Source: Dehalococcoidia bacterium UBA1328
GTDB lineage: Bacteria > Chloroflexota > Dehalococcoidia > Lucifugimonadales > Lucifugimonadaceae
Reading direction: 5' to 3'
DNA: 64,000 nt
Assembly (NCBI GenBank): GCA_002306815.1
Contig: DBTA01000023.1
Coordinates: 1 to 64,000, forward strand
A program made the translations under genes and the position numbers. The notes beneath the pieces are model-generated. The model had not been told where the DNA came from. It worked only from the letters and a program-made list of their open reading frames with translations, and did no database searches. This document shows, in pieces, positions 42,634-52,022 of the stretch; position 1 is the stretch's first letter, and every line of letters starts with the position of its first letter.

Positions 42634-43889
42634 GTCACTCCCTGGACGGTTTCACTCCAACCTCAGTAGAAAACCCTGAAACGCTCGAGGGACTCTCAAA
42701 CTCGCTCGCAAAAATCCATGGTGCTAGTCTGTCTGCTGTGCCATGGGGTGGAGGAACCCGGATTGGCGTGGGCAACGTGCCATCTGGCTATGACGTCGCT
42801 ATTGATCTCTCTAGTTTCACAGGTGAGATCGAGCATGAACCGGGTGACATGACAGTCATAGCAAACGCAGGCGTGACAATCGGTCGATTGAACAACGTGC
42901 TCGCAGCAGAAGGTCAACGACTCGCGTTCGAGGTAGGCAACCCAGCGAATGCGACTGTTGGTGGTTCAGTTGCTTCTAATGCCCCAGGACATCGACAGTC
43001 TTCTACCGGTGGCATTCGAGACTGGGTCATTGGTATGCAAACTGTTCTCGCCGATGGAACAGTAACCAAAAGCGGGGGGCGAGTAGTAAAAAACGTACAG
43101 GGTTACGAAATGCACCGGTTGAACACTGGTGCGTTCGGAACTCTCGGTGTAATTTCCCAAGTGGCGTTCAAACTGCTCCCGCTCCCTGCGGAACAGCAAA
43201 CTATCATTGCCTGGTTCGATGAACACGACACGGCGCGCGAAGTTGGGATGCGTTTCGTGAACGGGTTGTTTATGCCCGAAGCAATCACACTCGTATCCGG
43301 CCCAGCGGCGAACAAGGTGATATCTGCAAGTGGAGAATCAGCTCCCGCGGAGCGCACATATGCGCTTATGGCTCGAGTTGGCGGTGGGATCCGAGCCGTA
43401 GAACGCCAGGTGAATGAAGTGGTCGGTGCTATAGGGGCTCAGGGAGCCATTGGATACGCAGTATTGAGCGATGATGCAACTGCACACGCCTGGAACGAAC
43501 TCGATGGCGTTGTATATACGGCAGGTCTCGCCGTACGGTTTATCTCTCGCACTTCCGTAGCGTTAAATGCTGCTCTCGACATCGAGTCTCACCCAGCTAT
43601 CATTGATGCTGGCTCGGTTTCGTCCATCGTCGATCTTGGATTTGGATCTTCGACAATCACTGCGACTCCACCTGATGATGAAACAGTTTTGCGTGTTGCT
43701 CGAATCATTCGAGAAAAGCTTTCAGAGAAACCTGGTTCCTACGTGATCGAAAAGTGTCCTTTGAACGTAAAACAAGATATGGATGTCTTCAGTGATGTTG
43801 GAAGCTCGATCGATCTGATGAGACGAATCAAGGCTGAATACGACCCGACCAACACTCTCAATCCCGGACGATTTGCTGGAAAGATTTAG
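42630..43889 (+). CDS. glcE: Glycolate oxidase subunit GlcE (FAD-binding)
   Basis: A 419-residue protein from the GTG at 42630. It has the PCMH FAD fold (GGGTRIGVG, TVIANAGVTIGRLN, GNPANATVGGSVASNAPG and NTGAFGTLGVISQVAFK) and lacks most of the GlcD cap domain. GlcE is the second flavoprotein of the complex, needed for activity but of unclear catalytic part. Overlap with the aldo-keto reductase and an 8-base gap to glcF make one translational unit. Confidence 0.92.
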   Translation: MSHSLDGFTPTSVENPETLEGLSNSLAKIHGASLSAVPWGGGTRIGVGNVPSGYDVAIDLSSFTGEIEHEPGDMTVIANAGVTIGRLNNVLAAEGQRLAFEVGNPANATVGGSVASNAPGHRQSSTGGIRDWVIGMQTVLADGTVTKSGGRVVKNVQGYEMHRLNTGAFGTLGVISQVAFKLLPLPAEQQTIIAWFDEHDTAREVGMRFVNGLFMPEAITLVSGPAANKVISASGESAPAERTYALMARVGGGIRAVERQVNEVVGAIGAQGAIGYAVLSDDATAHAWNELDGVVYTAGLAVRFISRTSVALNAALDIESHPAIIDAGSVSSIVDLGFGSSTITATPPDDETVLRVARIIREKLSEKPGSYVIEKCPLNVKQDMDVFSDVGSSIDLMRRIKAEYDPTNTLNPGRFAGKI

Positions 43890-43897
43890 TCCTTTCG

Positions 43898-45244
43898 ATG
43901 TCGCAGAACCCACAACATGAATCGGTTGGACCGGCTGGAACTTTTTCCGGCTTTTCCGGTCCGCACGCTCCGAATGACTCGGACCTTTACAAGTGCGTAC
44001 ATTGTGGATTCTGCTTGCAGGCGTGCCCGACCTACTTAGAAACAGGGCTCGAATCAGAATCTCCACGTGGTCGCATAGCGCTCATGAAGGCCGTCAACGA
44101 AGGTCGACTCGAGATGAGTCCATCCGTCGTTGGTCACTGGGATTTGTGCCTGCAGTGTCGAGCATGTGAACTGGCATGCCCTTCTGGAGTCGAGTACGGC
44201 AAGCTGATGGAAGCCACTCGTGCCCAGATCGAACAACACACCACGCGATCATTCACTGAACGGACAGCCCGTTCTATCGGCTACAACACGCTACTGCCCT
44301 CCCCGGTAAAGCTCCGTATGGTCGGCAACGCACTCAAGTTCTACAAAAAATCTGGCGTGCGGACGATCGCTCGGGGTTCCGGACTCCTAAAGCTGCTACC
44401 CGGAGACGCTGAACTTGCCGACGAATACCTGCCGGAACTCTCTAAGAATTACTTTGTCGCGAAAGGCCAGGTTCATCCCGCTAAGGGTGCTCGTAAGGCG
44501 AAAGTTGCAATGCTCGCTGGGTGCGTGATGGCACTCACCCACGCCGAGACGCTTGAAGCCACAGTGCGTGTGCTAACCCGGAATGGCATCGAAGTGCATG
44601 TAACTGCCGGACAGGGCTGCTGTGGATCATTAAACACGCATTCCGGTGAGCCGGACACTGCAATCGAGATGGCGAAGAAGAACATCGATTCATTCCTGTC
44701 TGTCAATCCCGATGCCATCGTTTCGTCATCCGCCGGTTGCGGCGCCGCAATGAAGAGTTACGACGAATTACTTGAACACGAACCTGAGTACCTCGACAAA
44801 GGGAAGCATGTTGCCGAACTGACAAAAGATATTCATGAATTACTGGTCGAATACGGCTTCGAAGCGCCTACCAAGTCCCTCGATGTAACAGTCACTTATC
44901 AAGATCCATGCCACCTGGCGAACGTACAGCGAATCACCGAAGCGCCCAGACAGATCCTCAGAGCGATTCCAGGCTTAACACTGATCGACCTCGGAGAACC
45001 GGGAATGTGCTGCGGATCCGCAGGGACTTACTCGATAACCCAGAGAGAAATGTCGGCACAGCTCGGAAAGCGAAAAGCCCTAAACGTCGTGGCGACGGGA
45101 GCCGAAGTGGTCGCTACGGGGAACCCAGGTTGTGCAATGCAGTTAGATTTCGCTCTCGCTCAATTAGCGAATGAGAATTCGACAGATCGAACCACAAAGG
45201 TTAGATACGTGGTTGATCTGCTCGACGAAGCTTACGCTGAGTAA
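43898..45244 (+). CDS. glcF: Glycolate oxidase iron-sulfur subunit GlcF
   Basis: A 448-residue protein with two 4Fe-4S ferredoxin motifs (CVHCGFCLQACPTY and CLQCRACELACPSG) and two CCG domains (CCGSLNTHSGEPD near 245-255 and CCGSAGTYSITQRE further on). It carries electrons from the flavin subunits to the membrane quinone pool. The last 13 bases overlap the oppositely directed aminotransferase. Confidence 0.94.
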   Translation: MSQNPQHESVGPAGTFSGFSGPHAPNDSDLYKCVHCGFCLQACPTYLETGLESESPRGRIALMKAVNEGRLEMSPSVVGHWDLCLQCRACELACPSGVEYGKLMEATRAQIEQHTTRSFTERTARSIGYNTLLPSPVKLRMVGNALKFYKKSGVRTIARGSGLLKLLPGDAELADEYLPELSKNYFVAKGQVHPAKGARKAKVAMLAGCVMALTHAETLEATVRVLTRNGIEVHVTAGQGCCGSLNTHSGEPDTAIEMAKKNIDSFLSVNPDAIVSSSAGCGAAMKSYDELLEHEPEYLDKGKHVAELTKDIHELLVEYGFEAPTKSLDVTVTYQDPCHLANVQRITEAPRQILRAIPGLTLIDLGEPGMCCGSAGTYSITQREMSAQLGKRKALNVVATGAEVVATGNPGCAMQLDFALAQLANENSTDRTTKVRYVVDLLDEAYAE

Positions 45245-46440
45245 ATAGGCGAAGGCTTCTTGGCGAGCTGGGCGCTGGCTGCGGCCATAGCTGCGCCATT
45301 GGCGACTTCGAATCCGTGCTCAGGAAGTGTCTTTTCCAGCGCGTTTAGCAAAGCGAATACGTTGGCAGGAACACACGACTCTCCCATAAGACCGATTCGA
45401 ATAACTTTGCCGGCGAACTGACCAAGACCTCGCCCCACTTCGATTGAATACTCGTCAAGTAATTGTGTTCGAAGCTTGATGTCATCAACGCCTTTTGGAA
45501 GCTTAACAACAGTGAGTTGATCCAATCGATCTGATTCTGAGACCGGTAATTCGAGATTCAGTGCATCGAGACCTGCTCGCAAAGCAGCAGCATTCGCCTC
45601 GTGACGCTCCCAGCGCGTTTCAAGCGTCTCGTTGAGCGCCATTCCGACAGCTTCTCGGAGTCCGTAAATCATGCTCACAGGCGCTGTGTGGTGGGCTATG
45701 TGGTCCGGTCCCCAGTAATCAGCTATAAGCGATAGATCGAGGTACCACGAACTGGGTGGTGTGGGTCGATTACGTATGTATTCGAGCGCTCGCTCGGATA
45801 GTGCCACTGGCGAAATACCTGGAGGAGCTGCGAGACACTTTTGTGATCCTGAGTATGCGTAGTCGAGATCCCAAGCGTCAAACTCAAGTTCACATCCAGC
45901 AAGTGACGTCACAACATCGGTCATGAACAGCGCGCCAGATTCGTGGGCAAGCCGCGAAAATTCTTCAATTGGCTGAATGGTTCCAGCTGATGTTTCGGCA
46001 TGAATACCAACAACCAGTTGAGTATCAGGATGCTGTTTGAGAGCGTCTGCGAGTACTTGCGGCTCCATCGATTTGCCCCACTCCGTGCGAAGAGGAACAA
46101 CGTTGAAGCCGAGACGTTCTGCCATGATGATTTGCCGCTCACAGAAGTAGCCGTATGAACAAATGATCACTGTGTCGCCAGGCACGGCAAGGCTGACAAG
46201 ACCGGCTTCCATGCCGGCGGAACCAGCCCCGGCGACCGCAAAAGCTCGCTGGTTGGTTTTGAAGATTTCTCCAAGCATCCCGCCCAGGTCGTCGAGGAGT
46301 TCGAAGAACGCAGGATCGAGGTACCCAATAATCGGAAGCGACATCGCTCGCAACACACGCGGGTTTGCCGAGCTCGGACCCGGACCCAAAATTACTCTTC
46401 TTGGCACCGCTAGCGGCTCGTATCGCTGCCCGTTGTTCAC
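45232..46440 (-). CDS. Alanine/serine-glyoxylate aminotransferase
   Basis: A 402-residue fold-type-I PLP enzyme of the AGXT/PucG group, from a GTG preceded by AAGAGAA. Signatures: GPGPSSANPRVL, AGAGSAGMEAG, FMTDVVTSLAGCELEFD and YSGSQKCLAAPPGISP, where the Lys binds PLP. It would convert glyoxylate to glycine with alanine or serine as donor; the glcDEF genes beside it (head-on, overlapping by 13 bases) produce glyoxylate. The pairing suggests use of glycolate released by phytoplankton (inference). Confidence 0.92.
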   Translation of the reverse strand: MNNGQRYEPLAVPRRVILGPGPSSANPRVLRAMSLPIIGYLDPAFFELLDDLGGMLGEIFKTNQRAFAVAGAGSAGMEAGLVSLAVPGDTVIICSYGYFCERQIIMAERLGFNVVPLRTEWGKSMEPQVLADALKQHPDTQLVVGIHAETSAGTIQPIEEFSRLAHESGALFMTDVVTSLAGCELEFDAWDLDYAYSGSQKCLAAPPGISPVALSERALEYIRNRPTPPSSWYLDLSLIADYWGPDHIAHHTAPVSMIYGLREAVGMALNETLETRWERHEANAAALRAGLDALNLELPVSESDRLDQLTVVKLPKGVDDIKLRTQLLDEYSIEVGRGLGQFAGKVIRIGLMGESCVPANVFALLNALEKTLPEHGFEVANGAAMAAASAQLAKKPSPIYSA

Positions 46441-46726
46441 TTCTCTTACCAGCCTGATCTTTGTTCGTTAGCTGTCGATCATCAATCGACGCATAGAAGA
46501 CGCATAGAAAATGTTGGACTCTGTGACCGAATCCGCCATTGGAAAATTCACATAAGGGTTAAAGGGTACAACTCGCACGAGTAAAAACGCATTGCGAAAT
46601 GAAAATCAGTTTTTCGTCTTTATAATTCGCCGTCTCAGCTCGAATACTAACAATGACATGATGATAGTCACTCCTCGAAATCTATAATTCCGAGGACAAT
46701 CAATACCTGAGAACGGAATAAACAAA

Positions 46727-47518
46727 ATGGATCTCGGACTACACGGAAAAATCGCGATAGTCACAGGCGGAAGCGATGGCATCGGAAAAGCCGCAGCGAC
46801 CGCACTGGCAACAGAGGGTGCGAAAGTTGCAATTGTTGGTAGGACTCAGGCTAAACTCGACTCTGCGGTGGCTCAAATCAAGTCAGAATCGGGTGGGGCG
46901 GTAATTGGTGTTGCCGCCGATGTTTCTGTTGAATCCGATGTTCAAGCGATGGTCGACAAGGTCGTAAACGATTACGGCGGTGTCGACATCCTGATCAACA
47001 ACGCCGGCACTTCTTCTTCCAACACCCTTGAGAACATGACTGACGACGCGTTGAAGGTCGACTTCGGTATCAAGGTTTACGGCGCTATCTACTGCGCACG
47101 TGCTGTGCTTCCCTACTTGAAAAAGTCTGGAACCGGGGTAATTCTGAACACGACCACACCGGGCGGTAAGGCAGCTTCCCCCGGAGCCCAGCCAACTTCA
47201 CTTTCACGATCAGCGGGAATTTCCCTCACCAAGTCTTGGGCAGGCGAGCTTGCCGAGCACAACATTCGAGTCAACACGGTCTGTGTAGGTGTTCTGAAGT
47301 CTGGACAGCACCGAACTCGTTGGAAAGCGATGAATGCCGAAGACCCAAACTACTCGCTCGATGATCACTGGGATTCGCTCGGAGTGCGAGTTCCGCTCGG
47401 TCGCATTGGTGAAGCCCGTGAAGCCGGTGACGTGATTTGCTTCCTAGCATCTGCCCGAGCAAGTTACGTCACAGGTACAGCGATCAACGTTGATGGTGGA
47501 ACAGCGCCGGTCGTTTAG
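46727..47518 (+). CDS. SDR-family protein with replaced catalytic residues
   Basis: A 263-residue SDR with a normal nucleotide-binding start (TGGSDGIGKAAATAL), NNAGTSSSN, and the C-terminal GRIGEAREAGDVICFLAS. In the active site, however, the family Ser is Thr (ILNTTTPGG) and the YxxxK pair reads TSLSR in PGAQPTSLSRSAG. Both the Tyr and the Lys are replaced. It may bind a dinucleotide without the standard oxidoreduction, or use other residues. No close neighbour explains its role. A TATAAT box lies at 46621 but without a recognisable -35. Confidence 0.85.
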   Translation: MDLGLHGKIAIVTGGSDGIGKAAATALATEGAKVAIVGRTQAKLDSAVAQIKSESGGAVIGVAADVSVESDVQAMVDKVVNDYGGVDILINNAGTSSSNTLENMTDDALKVDFGIKVYGAIYCARAVLPYLKKSGTGVILNTTTPGGKAASPGAQPTSLSRSAGISLTKSWAGELAEHNIRVNTVCVGVLKSGQHRTRWKAMNAEDPNYSLDDHWDSLGVRVPLGRIGEAREAGDVICFLASARASYVTGTAINVDGGTAPVV

Positions 47519-47525
47519 TGAATGA

Positions 47526-47918
47526 TCATTGCGAGGCGTTCTCCCGGCGTGTCTTTCGCGCGCCGAGAATGCCTCCAACGATTCCACCAGCGACGGCGCC
47601 GATAAACACACCAAGAACGATCACGAGGGCGACTATCACGCCTTCCCACCCCGTCGTCCTGTTTTTACCCGTCAGCATCGCCACACCGGCGAACATTAGT
47701 CCGCCGACCAATGCACCGGGGCACACCCCAAGAGCCGCCCAGAGTAACCATCGCCTCCTGCTAAATAGCGAAAAAACGGCAACAAGCACACCGATGAATG
47801 CGGCAGCGAGGAACACAACTTTTAACGAGGTCTCGGCCTGAGTGAATATTGGCCACCAGCCGGTGACGATCACAATCACCCCTAGCAACGCCAGTATTTT
47901 CAGCAACGCTTGTTTCAT
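47526..47918 (-). CDS. Small multi-helix membrane protein of unknown function
   Basis: A 130-residue protein with about four hydrophobic segments (e.g. LLKILALLGVIVIVTGWW, VVFLAAAFIGVLVAVFSLF, LLWAALGVCPGALVGGLMFA and IVALVIVLGVFIGAVAGGIV), a basic loop RRRWL and a basic, charged tail. I do not recognise the family. The gene is convergent with the SDR, 7 bases from its stop. The Gly-rich last helix suggests helix packing. Confidence 0.65.
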   Translation of the reverse strand: MKQALLKILALLGVIVIVTGWWPIFTQAETSLKVVFLAAAFIGVLVAVFSLFSRRRWLLWAALGVCPGALVGGLMFAGVAMLTGKNRTTGWEGVIVALVIVLGVFIGAVAGGIVGGILGARKTRRENASQ

Positions 47919-47998
47919 CTCTTAGTAGTAACGAACTAGCCGCGCTATTTGTTCCATCACCTATCAACCGACGGTCGGCAGGTAGATTTTAGTCGGAA

Positions 47999-49186
47999 CT
48001 ATGAGAGAAAATCTAAAGCTGAACGGACGAACACTTCGACTCCAAGAGGCAAACATTCTTCGTTCCAGTCGAAACGTGCGTTGTGGTGCCCTTCGACTCC
48101 CCTCGCCGTCACAGTCTCGTCGTCGTGAGCTGCTCCGAGTAGGAAGTAAACGCCCGGTATACGATCGTTGAACTCCGCCATGTCGTCACCAACACTCACC
48201 GGCTCCCACTCACGAGCGTTGCCTTCACCAACTACCAGACTCGCCTGTTTGGTCACCCATGCAGCAACTTCAGGGTTGTTGATCACTGGGGGTGCACCGT
48301 GAATTCGTTCGAACGACGTTGACGCACGCATTGCCGACGCGACGTTGCTAGATATTCGATCAAGTGATTTCATGATCTGCTGGCGAGTGTCAGGGGTGTA
48401 TGCGCGAACAGTTCCTTCAACCATTACGCTGTCCGCAATCACGTTTGGAGCAGAGCCGCCGTGGATCTGTCCGAACGTGAGAACACCCATTTCGTTCGGT
48501 GGAACTTCCCTGCTCACAACCGTCTGTGCGGTGGAAATGATCTCTGCAATTGCTGCAACTGGGTCGACGGTTGTGTGCGGCATCGCGCCGTGTCCACCTT
48601 TACCATGAACTGTCAGCCGGAACTGATCGGCGCTGGCAAAAACTGTAGCCCGGTTCACTCCAATCGTTCCTGTGGGTATCTGATTCCACAGGTGGGTTCC
48701 GATTACGCGGTCTGCCGGGTATTTCTCAAATAGCCCATCGTCGATCATTGCCAGCGCGCCCATCACGATCTCTTCAGCCGGTTGGAACACGAATATCAAT
48801 GTCCCTGCTAGCTGATCTTTGAGACCAGCGAGAATTTCGGCAGCAATCACCGCCATAGTTATGTGACCGTCGTGACCACAAGCGTGCATTCTGCCGTTGG
48901 TCGAGGCGAAATCTAGACCGGTGAGTTCGTCGACCGGTAACCCGTCAATGTCGGCACGAATCATCAGCCGAGGACCGGGCTTCGCACCTTCCAGCACTCC
49001 TACAACCCCGGTTTTGCCAATACCTGTCTCTATTTCAAGTCCGGCGTTGTTCAGGCGTTGGCCGATGGCCGCAGCAGTTTCGTTCTCTTCAAATCCAAGT
49101 TCAGGGATGCCGTGGAAATAACGACGAGTTTCCACGATTTCGGCTTTTCGGGATTCGATCAGGTCAGAAATTGCGTCAGCCGCCAT
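47999..49186 (-). CDS. M20-family amidohydrolase/peptidase
   Basis: A 395-residue binuclear metallohydrolase. Landmarks: FHGIPELGFEENETAAAIG (near the start), IRADIDGLPVDE, HACGHDGHITMAV (metal His and Asp), FVFQPAEEI (catalytic Glu) and the dimerisation-domain segment GKGGHGAMPHTTVDPV. It belongs to the aminoacylase/IAA-amino-acid hydrolase branch, which cleaves N-acyl or amide bonds. No signal peptide. It is transcribed in the same direction as the aldolase, separated by a repeat-like spacer. Confidence 0.92.
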   Translation of the reverse strand: MAADAISDLIESRKAEIVETRRYFHGIPELGFEENETAAAIGQRLNNAGLEIETGIGKTGVVGVLEGAKPGPRLMIRADIDGLPVDELTGLDFASTNGRMHACGHDGHITMAVIAAEILAGLKDQLAGTLIFVFQPAEEIVMGALAMIDDGLFEKYPADRVIGTHLWNQIPTGTIGVNRATVFASADQFRLTVHGKGGHGAMPHTTVDPVAAIAEIISTAQTVVSREVPPNEMGVLTFGQIHGGSAPNVIADSVMVEGTVRAYTPDTRQQIMKSLDRISSNVASAMRASTSFERIHGAPPVINNPEVAAWVTKQASLVVGEGNAREWEPVSVGDDMAEFNDRIPGVYFLLGAAHDDETVTARGVEGHHNARFDWNEECLPLGVEVFVRSALDFLS

Positions 49187-49277
49187 TGGTCAGTTCACAC
49201 TCCGGGTTGTTATATAGCCGATGCGGTGGACCCGCGTTTGGCAGTGCAACTTTACCGTCTGATCAAGGCGTTCGCCT

Positions 49278-49368
49278 CCTTCTCCCCACGGCAGAAGGTC
49301 GCGATGAGGGCTCTTTCGTATGATCAGTCACCTCGCGCCCTCACCTCAATTCTCTCCCTGTGGGAGAG
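49278..49368. repeat. Palindromic intergenic element (REP-like, provisional)
   Basis: Two hairpins (CCTTCT/AGAAGG at 49278-49298 and CTCTCCC/GGGAGAG at 49352-49368) flank a longer inverted pair TGAGGGC (49305-49311) and GCCCTCA (49337-49343). The phrases AGAAGGTCGCGATGAGGGC and CCCTCACCTCAATTCTCTCC resemble a widely scattered intergenic palindrome seen in other bacterial genomes (from memory). There is only one copy in the window, so repetition is not shown. Confidence 0.4.
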
Positions 49369-49414
49369 GAGGCTATACATAACAATTATTTTGAGGAGTG
49401 GATGGCTCTATAGG

Positions 49415-50422
49415 TCAGGCATAAACGCCTTCGCGAGCGGCGCTGGAATCAAGACCGCGCTTCTGGAATGCCGCTTGACCTGCAGAGACGTTTTCTGGCT
49501 TTCCCAACCAGGCGGTGAGTGGAGCAGCCTGAAGTCCGCGCCCGTAGGAGTATGTGATCTCCCACGGAAGGTCTTCCGAATTGGCAATCTTGTTGATCTC
49601 GTCGAGGTTCACGACTGATTCTTCGTCGCCTTGTCCTCCAGAAAGGAAAGCTATTCCAGGCACATCCGAAGGCACGGTCTCCAAGAAGCAGTCGACCGTC
49701 TTACGGGCAACTTCGGCGGCAGGCGCTCGATTTTGAGCATCCGAACCGGAAATAACCATGTTTGGCTTGAGCACGATTCCGTTCAGATCAACGTTCTGTT
49801 TATCCAACTCGGCAAACACGGCGTTGAGTGCACGGGTCGTTGCCGAAAGACAATCGTCGATAGAGTGCGATCCGTCCATAAGCACTTCTGGCTCAACAAT
49901 TGGAACAATGCCCTGGTCCTGGCAGAGTGCGGAGTAGCGACCCAGCGCGTGAGCGTTGGTGTGGATCGCGTAGTCCGACGGCTTCCCATCACCAATAATT
50001 AGAAGAGCGCGCCACTTTGCGAACCGGGAACCGAGCTCGTAGTACTCAGCAAGTCGACCTCGTAGACCATCGAGTCCTTCAGTAATGAACTCTCCGGGCG
50101 CACCTGCCAGATCGTGGGTCGAGTTGTCGACCTTGATTCCGGAAATAACATCGTGGCTCACGAGAAGATCAACAAAACTCTGACCAGAATCATCCGTCTG
50201 ACGGATGGTCTCGTCGTACATGATCACACCAGAAATGTAGTCGCCGATATCCGGGGTTTGGAAAAGCAACTGTCGCCACTGCCGTCGAGTCTCTTCGGTC
50301 GACTCAACATTGATACTGTCGAGTCGCTTTGTCATCGTGCTGGTGCTCTCATCGGCAGCAAGAATTCCCTTCTTTCGGGCAACCATTTTCAGAGCAATAG
50401 ACTTCAGTTCGGCAGAGGCCAT
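49415..50422 (-). CDS. Class I fructose-bisphosphate aldolase
   Basis: A 335-residue protein of the eukaryote-like class I type. Conserved features: KKGILAADESTSTMTKR near the N-terminus, IMYDETIRQ, GIKVDNST, IVEPEVLMDGSHS and GIVLKPNMVISGSDA, in which the Lys is the Schiff-base residue, followed by IAFLSGGQGDEES. The C-terminus is shorter than in animal enzymes. It splits fructose 1,6-bisphosphate into triose phosphates. The start ATG is preceded by AAGGATCG. Confidence 0.94.
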   Translation of the reverse strand: MASAELKSIALKMVARKKGILAADESTSTMTKRLDSINVESTEETRRQWRQLLFQTPDIGDYISGVIMYDETIRQTDDSGQSFVDLLVSHDVISGIKVDNSTHDLAGAPGEFITEGLDGLRGRLAEYYELGSRFAKWRALLIIGDGKPSDYAIHTNAHALGRYSALCQDQGIVPIVEPEVLMDGSHSIDDCLSATTRALNAVFAELDKQNVDLNGIVLKPNMVISGSDAQNRAPAAEVARKTVDCFLETVPSDVPGIAFLSGGQGDEESVVNLDEINKIANSEDLPWEITYSYGRGLQAAPLTAWLGKPENVSAGQAAFQKRGLDSSAAREGVYA

Positions 50423-50552
50423 TTAGGGCGATCCTTGTAATTTCCGTTTTTCAAATATAGGTTCTTAAATGAATTTACTTCCGAAGACGTTAATCAGCAA
50501 CGAAATCTTTTTATCCTTCATTAATTGGTACGGAGTTCAGCTCGACTCAAGT

Positions 50553-50587
50553 AAAAAAGAAGCTGGTTCATTAGAACCAGCTTCTTT
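50553..50587 (-). terminator. Rho-independent terminator of the aminotransferase at 50.6-51.9 kb
   Basis: A perfect 14-base stem (50556-50569 with 50574-50587) around loop ATTA. On the minus strand it runs into TTTTTT, so it terminates the leftward aminotransferase gene. Confidence 0.92.
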
Positions 50588-50614
50588 GCAATTCATTTTT
50601 CGGTGGAATGCCGA

Positions 50615-51874
50615 CTACATAACGCCGTGCTGCTTGAACAGCTGCGCAAGTAATGCGATTCCTTCTGCATTCTTTTCAACAGATTCGAAGGCGAAACAAA
50701 GTCGAGCGCAGTTTTGACCAATTCGACCAGAAGCTTCCGCTTCGAAATTCGGTCCGGCAACATAACCCACGCCTTGCTCGAACACTTCATCACGAATGCT
50801 GGCAATGTCTGCACCCTCTGGCATGGTAAGCCACACATAGCAGCCGCCTTCAGGAAAAGACCATGTTGCACCTGAATCACCGAATTGCTCTTCCAACGCC
50901 GCAACCATCGAGTTGCACTTTGCTTCGAGCATGGGGTTGAAATTGTCTCGGTGAGAGTCGAGGTTGTTCTTGAGGAATCCTTCAATCGCCACGGCGGCAA
51001 ACTGGTTGGGTCCGGACCCGATCTTGAAACTTAACGCTCGGCGCATCAGATCTGGTGAGCAGGTGAAATACCCAAGTCGAAGACCCGGTGCCAACAGCTT
51101 TGAATACGAAGCTACGTAAACAACGATCCCAGAGTCATCAAGCGCCCGGAAGGCTGGTTGAACTTCGCCTTTGTAGCGAAGATCGACGTAGCAATCGTCT
51201 TCCAGGATCGGCATTCCGTGTTTGTGGGCGATTTCGAGGATTGCTTTTCGACGCTCGCCCGAGAGAGTTGATCCGGTCGGGTTCTGGTGTTCAGGGATCG
51301 TGTAGAGATACTTTGGCTTTTCGCCCGCCGCGGTAAGTTCGGTTATTTGTTTGTCGAGCGCTTCAGTAATGATTCCACCATCGTCGATCGCAACACCACG
51401 GATGTCAGCTCCGAACCTTCGAAGCTGGTTCGTAGTACCCATGTACACAAACTCTTCTGCGAGAACGACGTCCCCGGGGTTGGTAAGCGCCTGAATAACC
51501 AGTCCCAGCGCTTCTCCTGACCCGTTTGTTAGAGCAATTTCCTCAGGAGTCACAGTGAAACCTCGATCGGCCTTAAGCTTCTCGATCGTGTATTCACGAA
51601 GCTCAAGCGCACCGAGTTGCTGAGGGTAGTACGCCATTTCCGCAAGAACTTTTTCACTGTTAGAGTCGACTGCAGTCTGCAACGCCTGAATTAGACCGTC
51701 CATCGGGAGGGTCTCAGGAGCAGGATATGCGACAGCAAAGTCGTACTTTGCGTGGGCAACCGGGTTCAGAGGAGTATCAGTTGAATCTTCAGAAAAAAGC
51801 GTCTCGTAACTAAACGTACCAACCATTTTTACAGGATCCCAATCGCGGCCTTGCCGTATTCGTGTCATAGTCAT
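50615..51874 (-). CDS. Fold-type-I PLP aminotransferase (2-aminoadipate/aromatic-type)
   Basis: A 419-residue protein. Segments: LGALELREYTIEKL, ALTNGSGEALGLVIQAL, IPEHQNPTGSTLS, ILEDDCYVDLRY and VYVASYSKLLAPGLRLGY (PLP Lys), and the late NCARLCFAF that supplies the carboxylate-binding Arg. The HQNPTG pattern is that of the LysN/MocR-related branch. No DNA-binding domain is fused, so it is a stand-alone enzyme. Amino donor and acceptor are unknown. Confidence 0.9.
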   Translation of the reverse strand: MTMTRIRQGRDWDPVKMVGTFSYETLFSEDSTDTPLNPVAHAKYDFAVAYPAPETLPMDGLIQALQTAVDSNSEKVLAEMAYYPQQLGALELREYTIEKLKADRGFTVTPEEIALTNGSGEALGLVIQALTNPGDVVLAEEFVYMGTTNQLRRFGADIRGVAIDDGGIITEALDKQITELTAAGEKPKYLYTIPEHQNPTGSTLSGERRKAILEIAHKHGMPILEDDCYVDLRYKGEVQPAFRALDDSGIVVYVASYSKLLAPGLRLGYFTCSPDLMRRALSFKIGSGPNQFAAVAIEGFLKNNLDSHRDNFNPMLEAKCNSMVAALEEQFGDSGATWSFPEGGCYVWLTMPEGADIASIRDEVFEQGVGYVAGPNFEAEASGRIGQNCARLCFAFESVEKNAEGIALLAQLFKQHGVM

Positions 51875-52022
51875 ATAAGTCGAGCGGGTGAAGCTTACTG
51901 CCCGATTGACTGAACTGCAAAGAAAATTCAGCCTTTTCTCTGATATACATCGCGCCAGCTTTCAAATCCTGCCTCCACTTCAAGTGAGGTACGATCGAAA
52001 CAGTACGAATCAGGAGTCATAC

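Noticed and set aside
46490..46512. Short direct repeat of GACGCATAGAA
   Set aside because: Only two copies with no spacer regularity; no CRISPR or mobile-element context.
49058..49618. A 186-codon open frame on the plus strand over the M20 and aldolase genes
   Set aside because: It runs antisense through two well-supported genes and the intergenic palindrome, and its translation has no domain.
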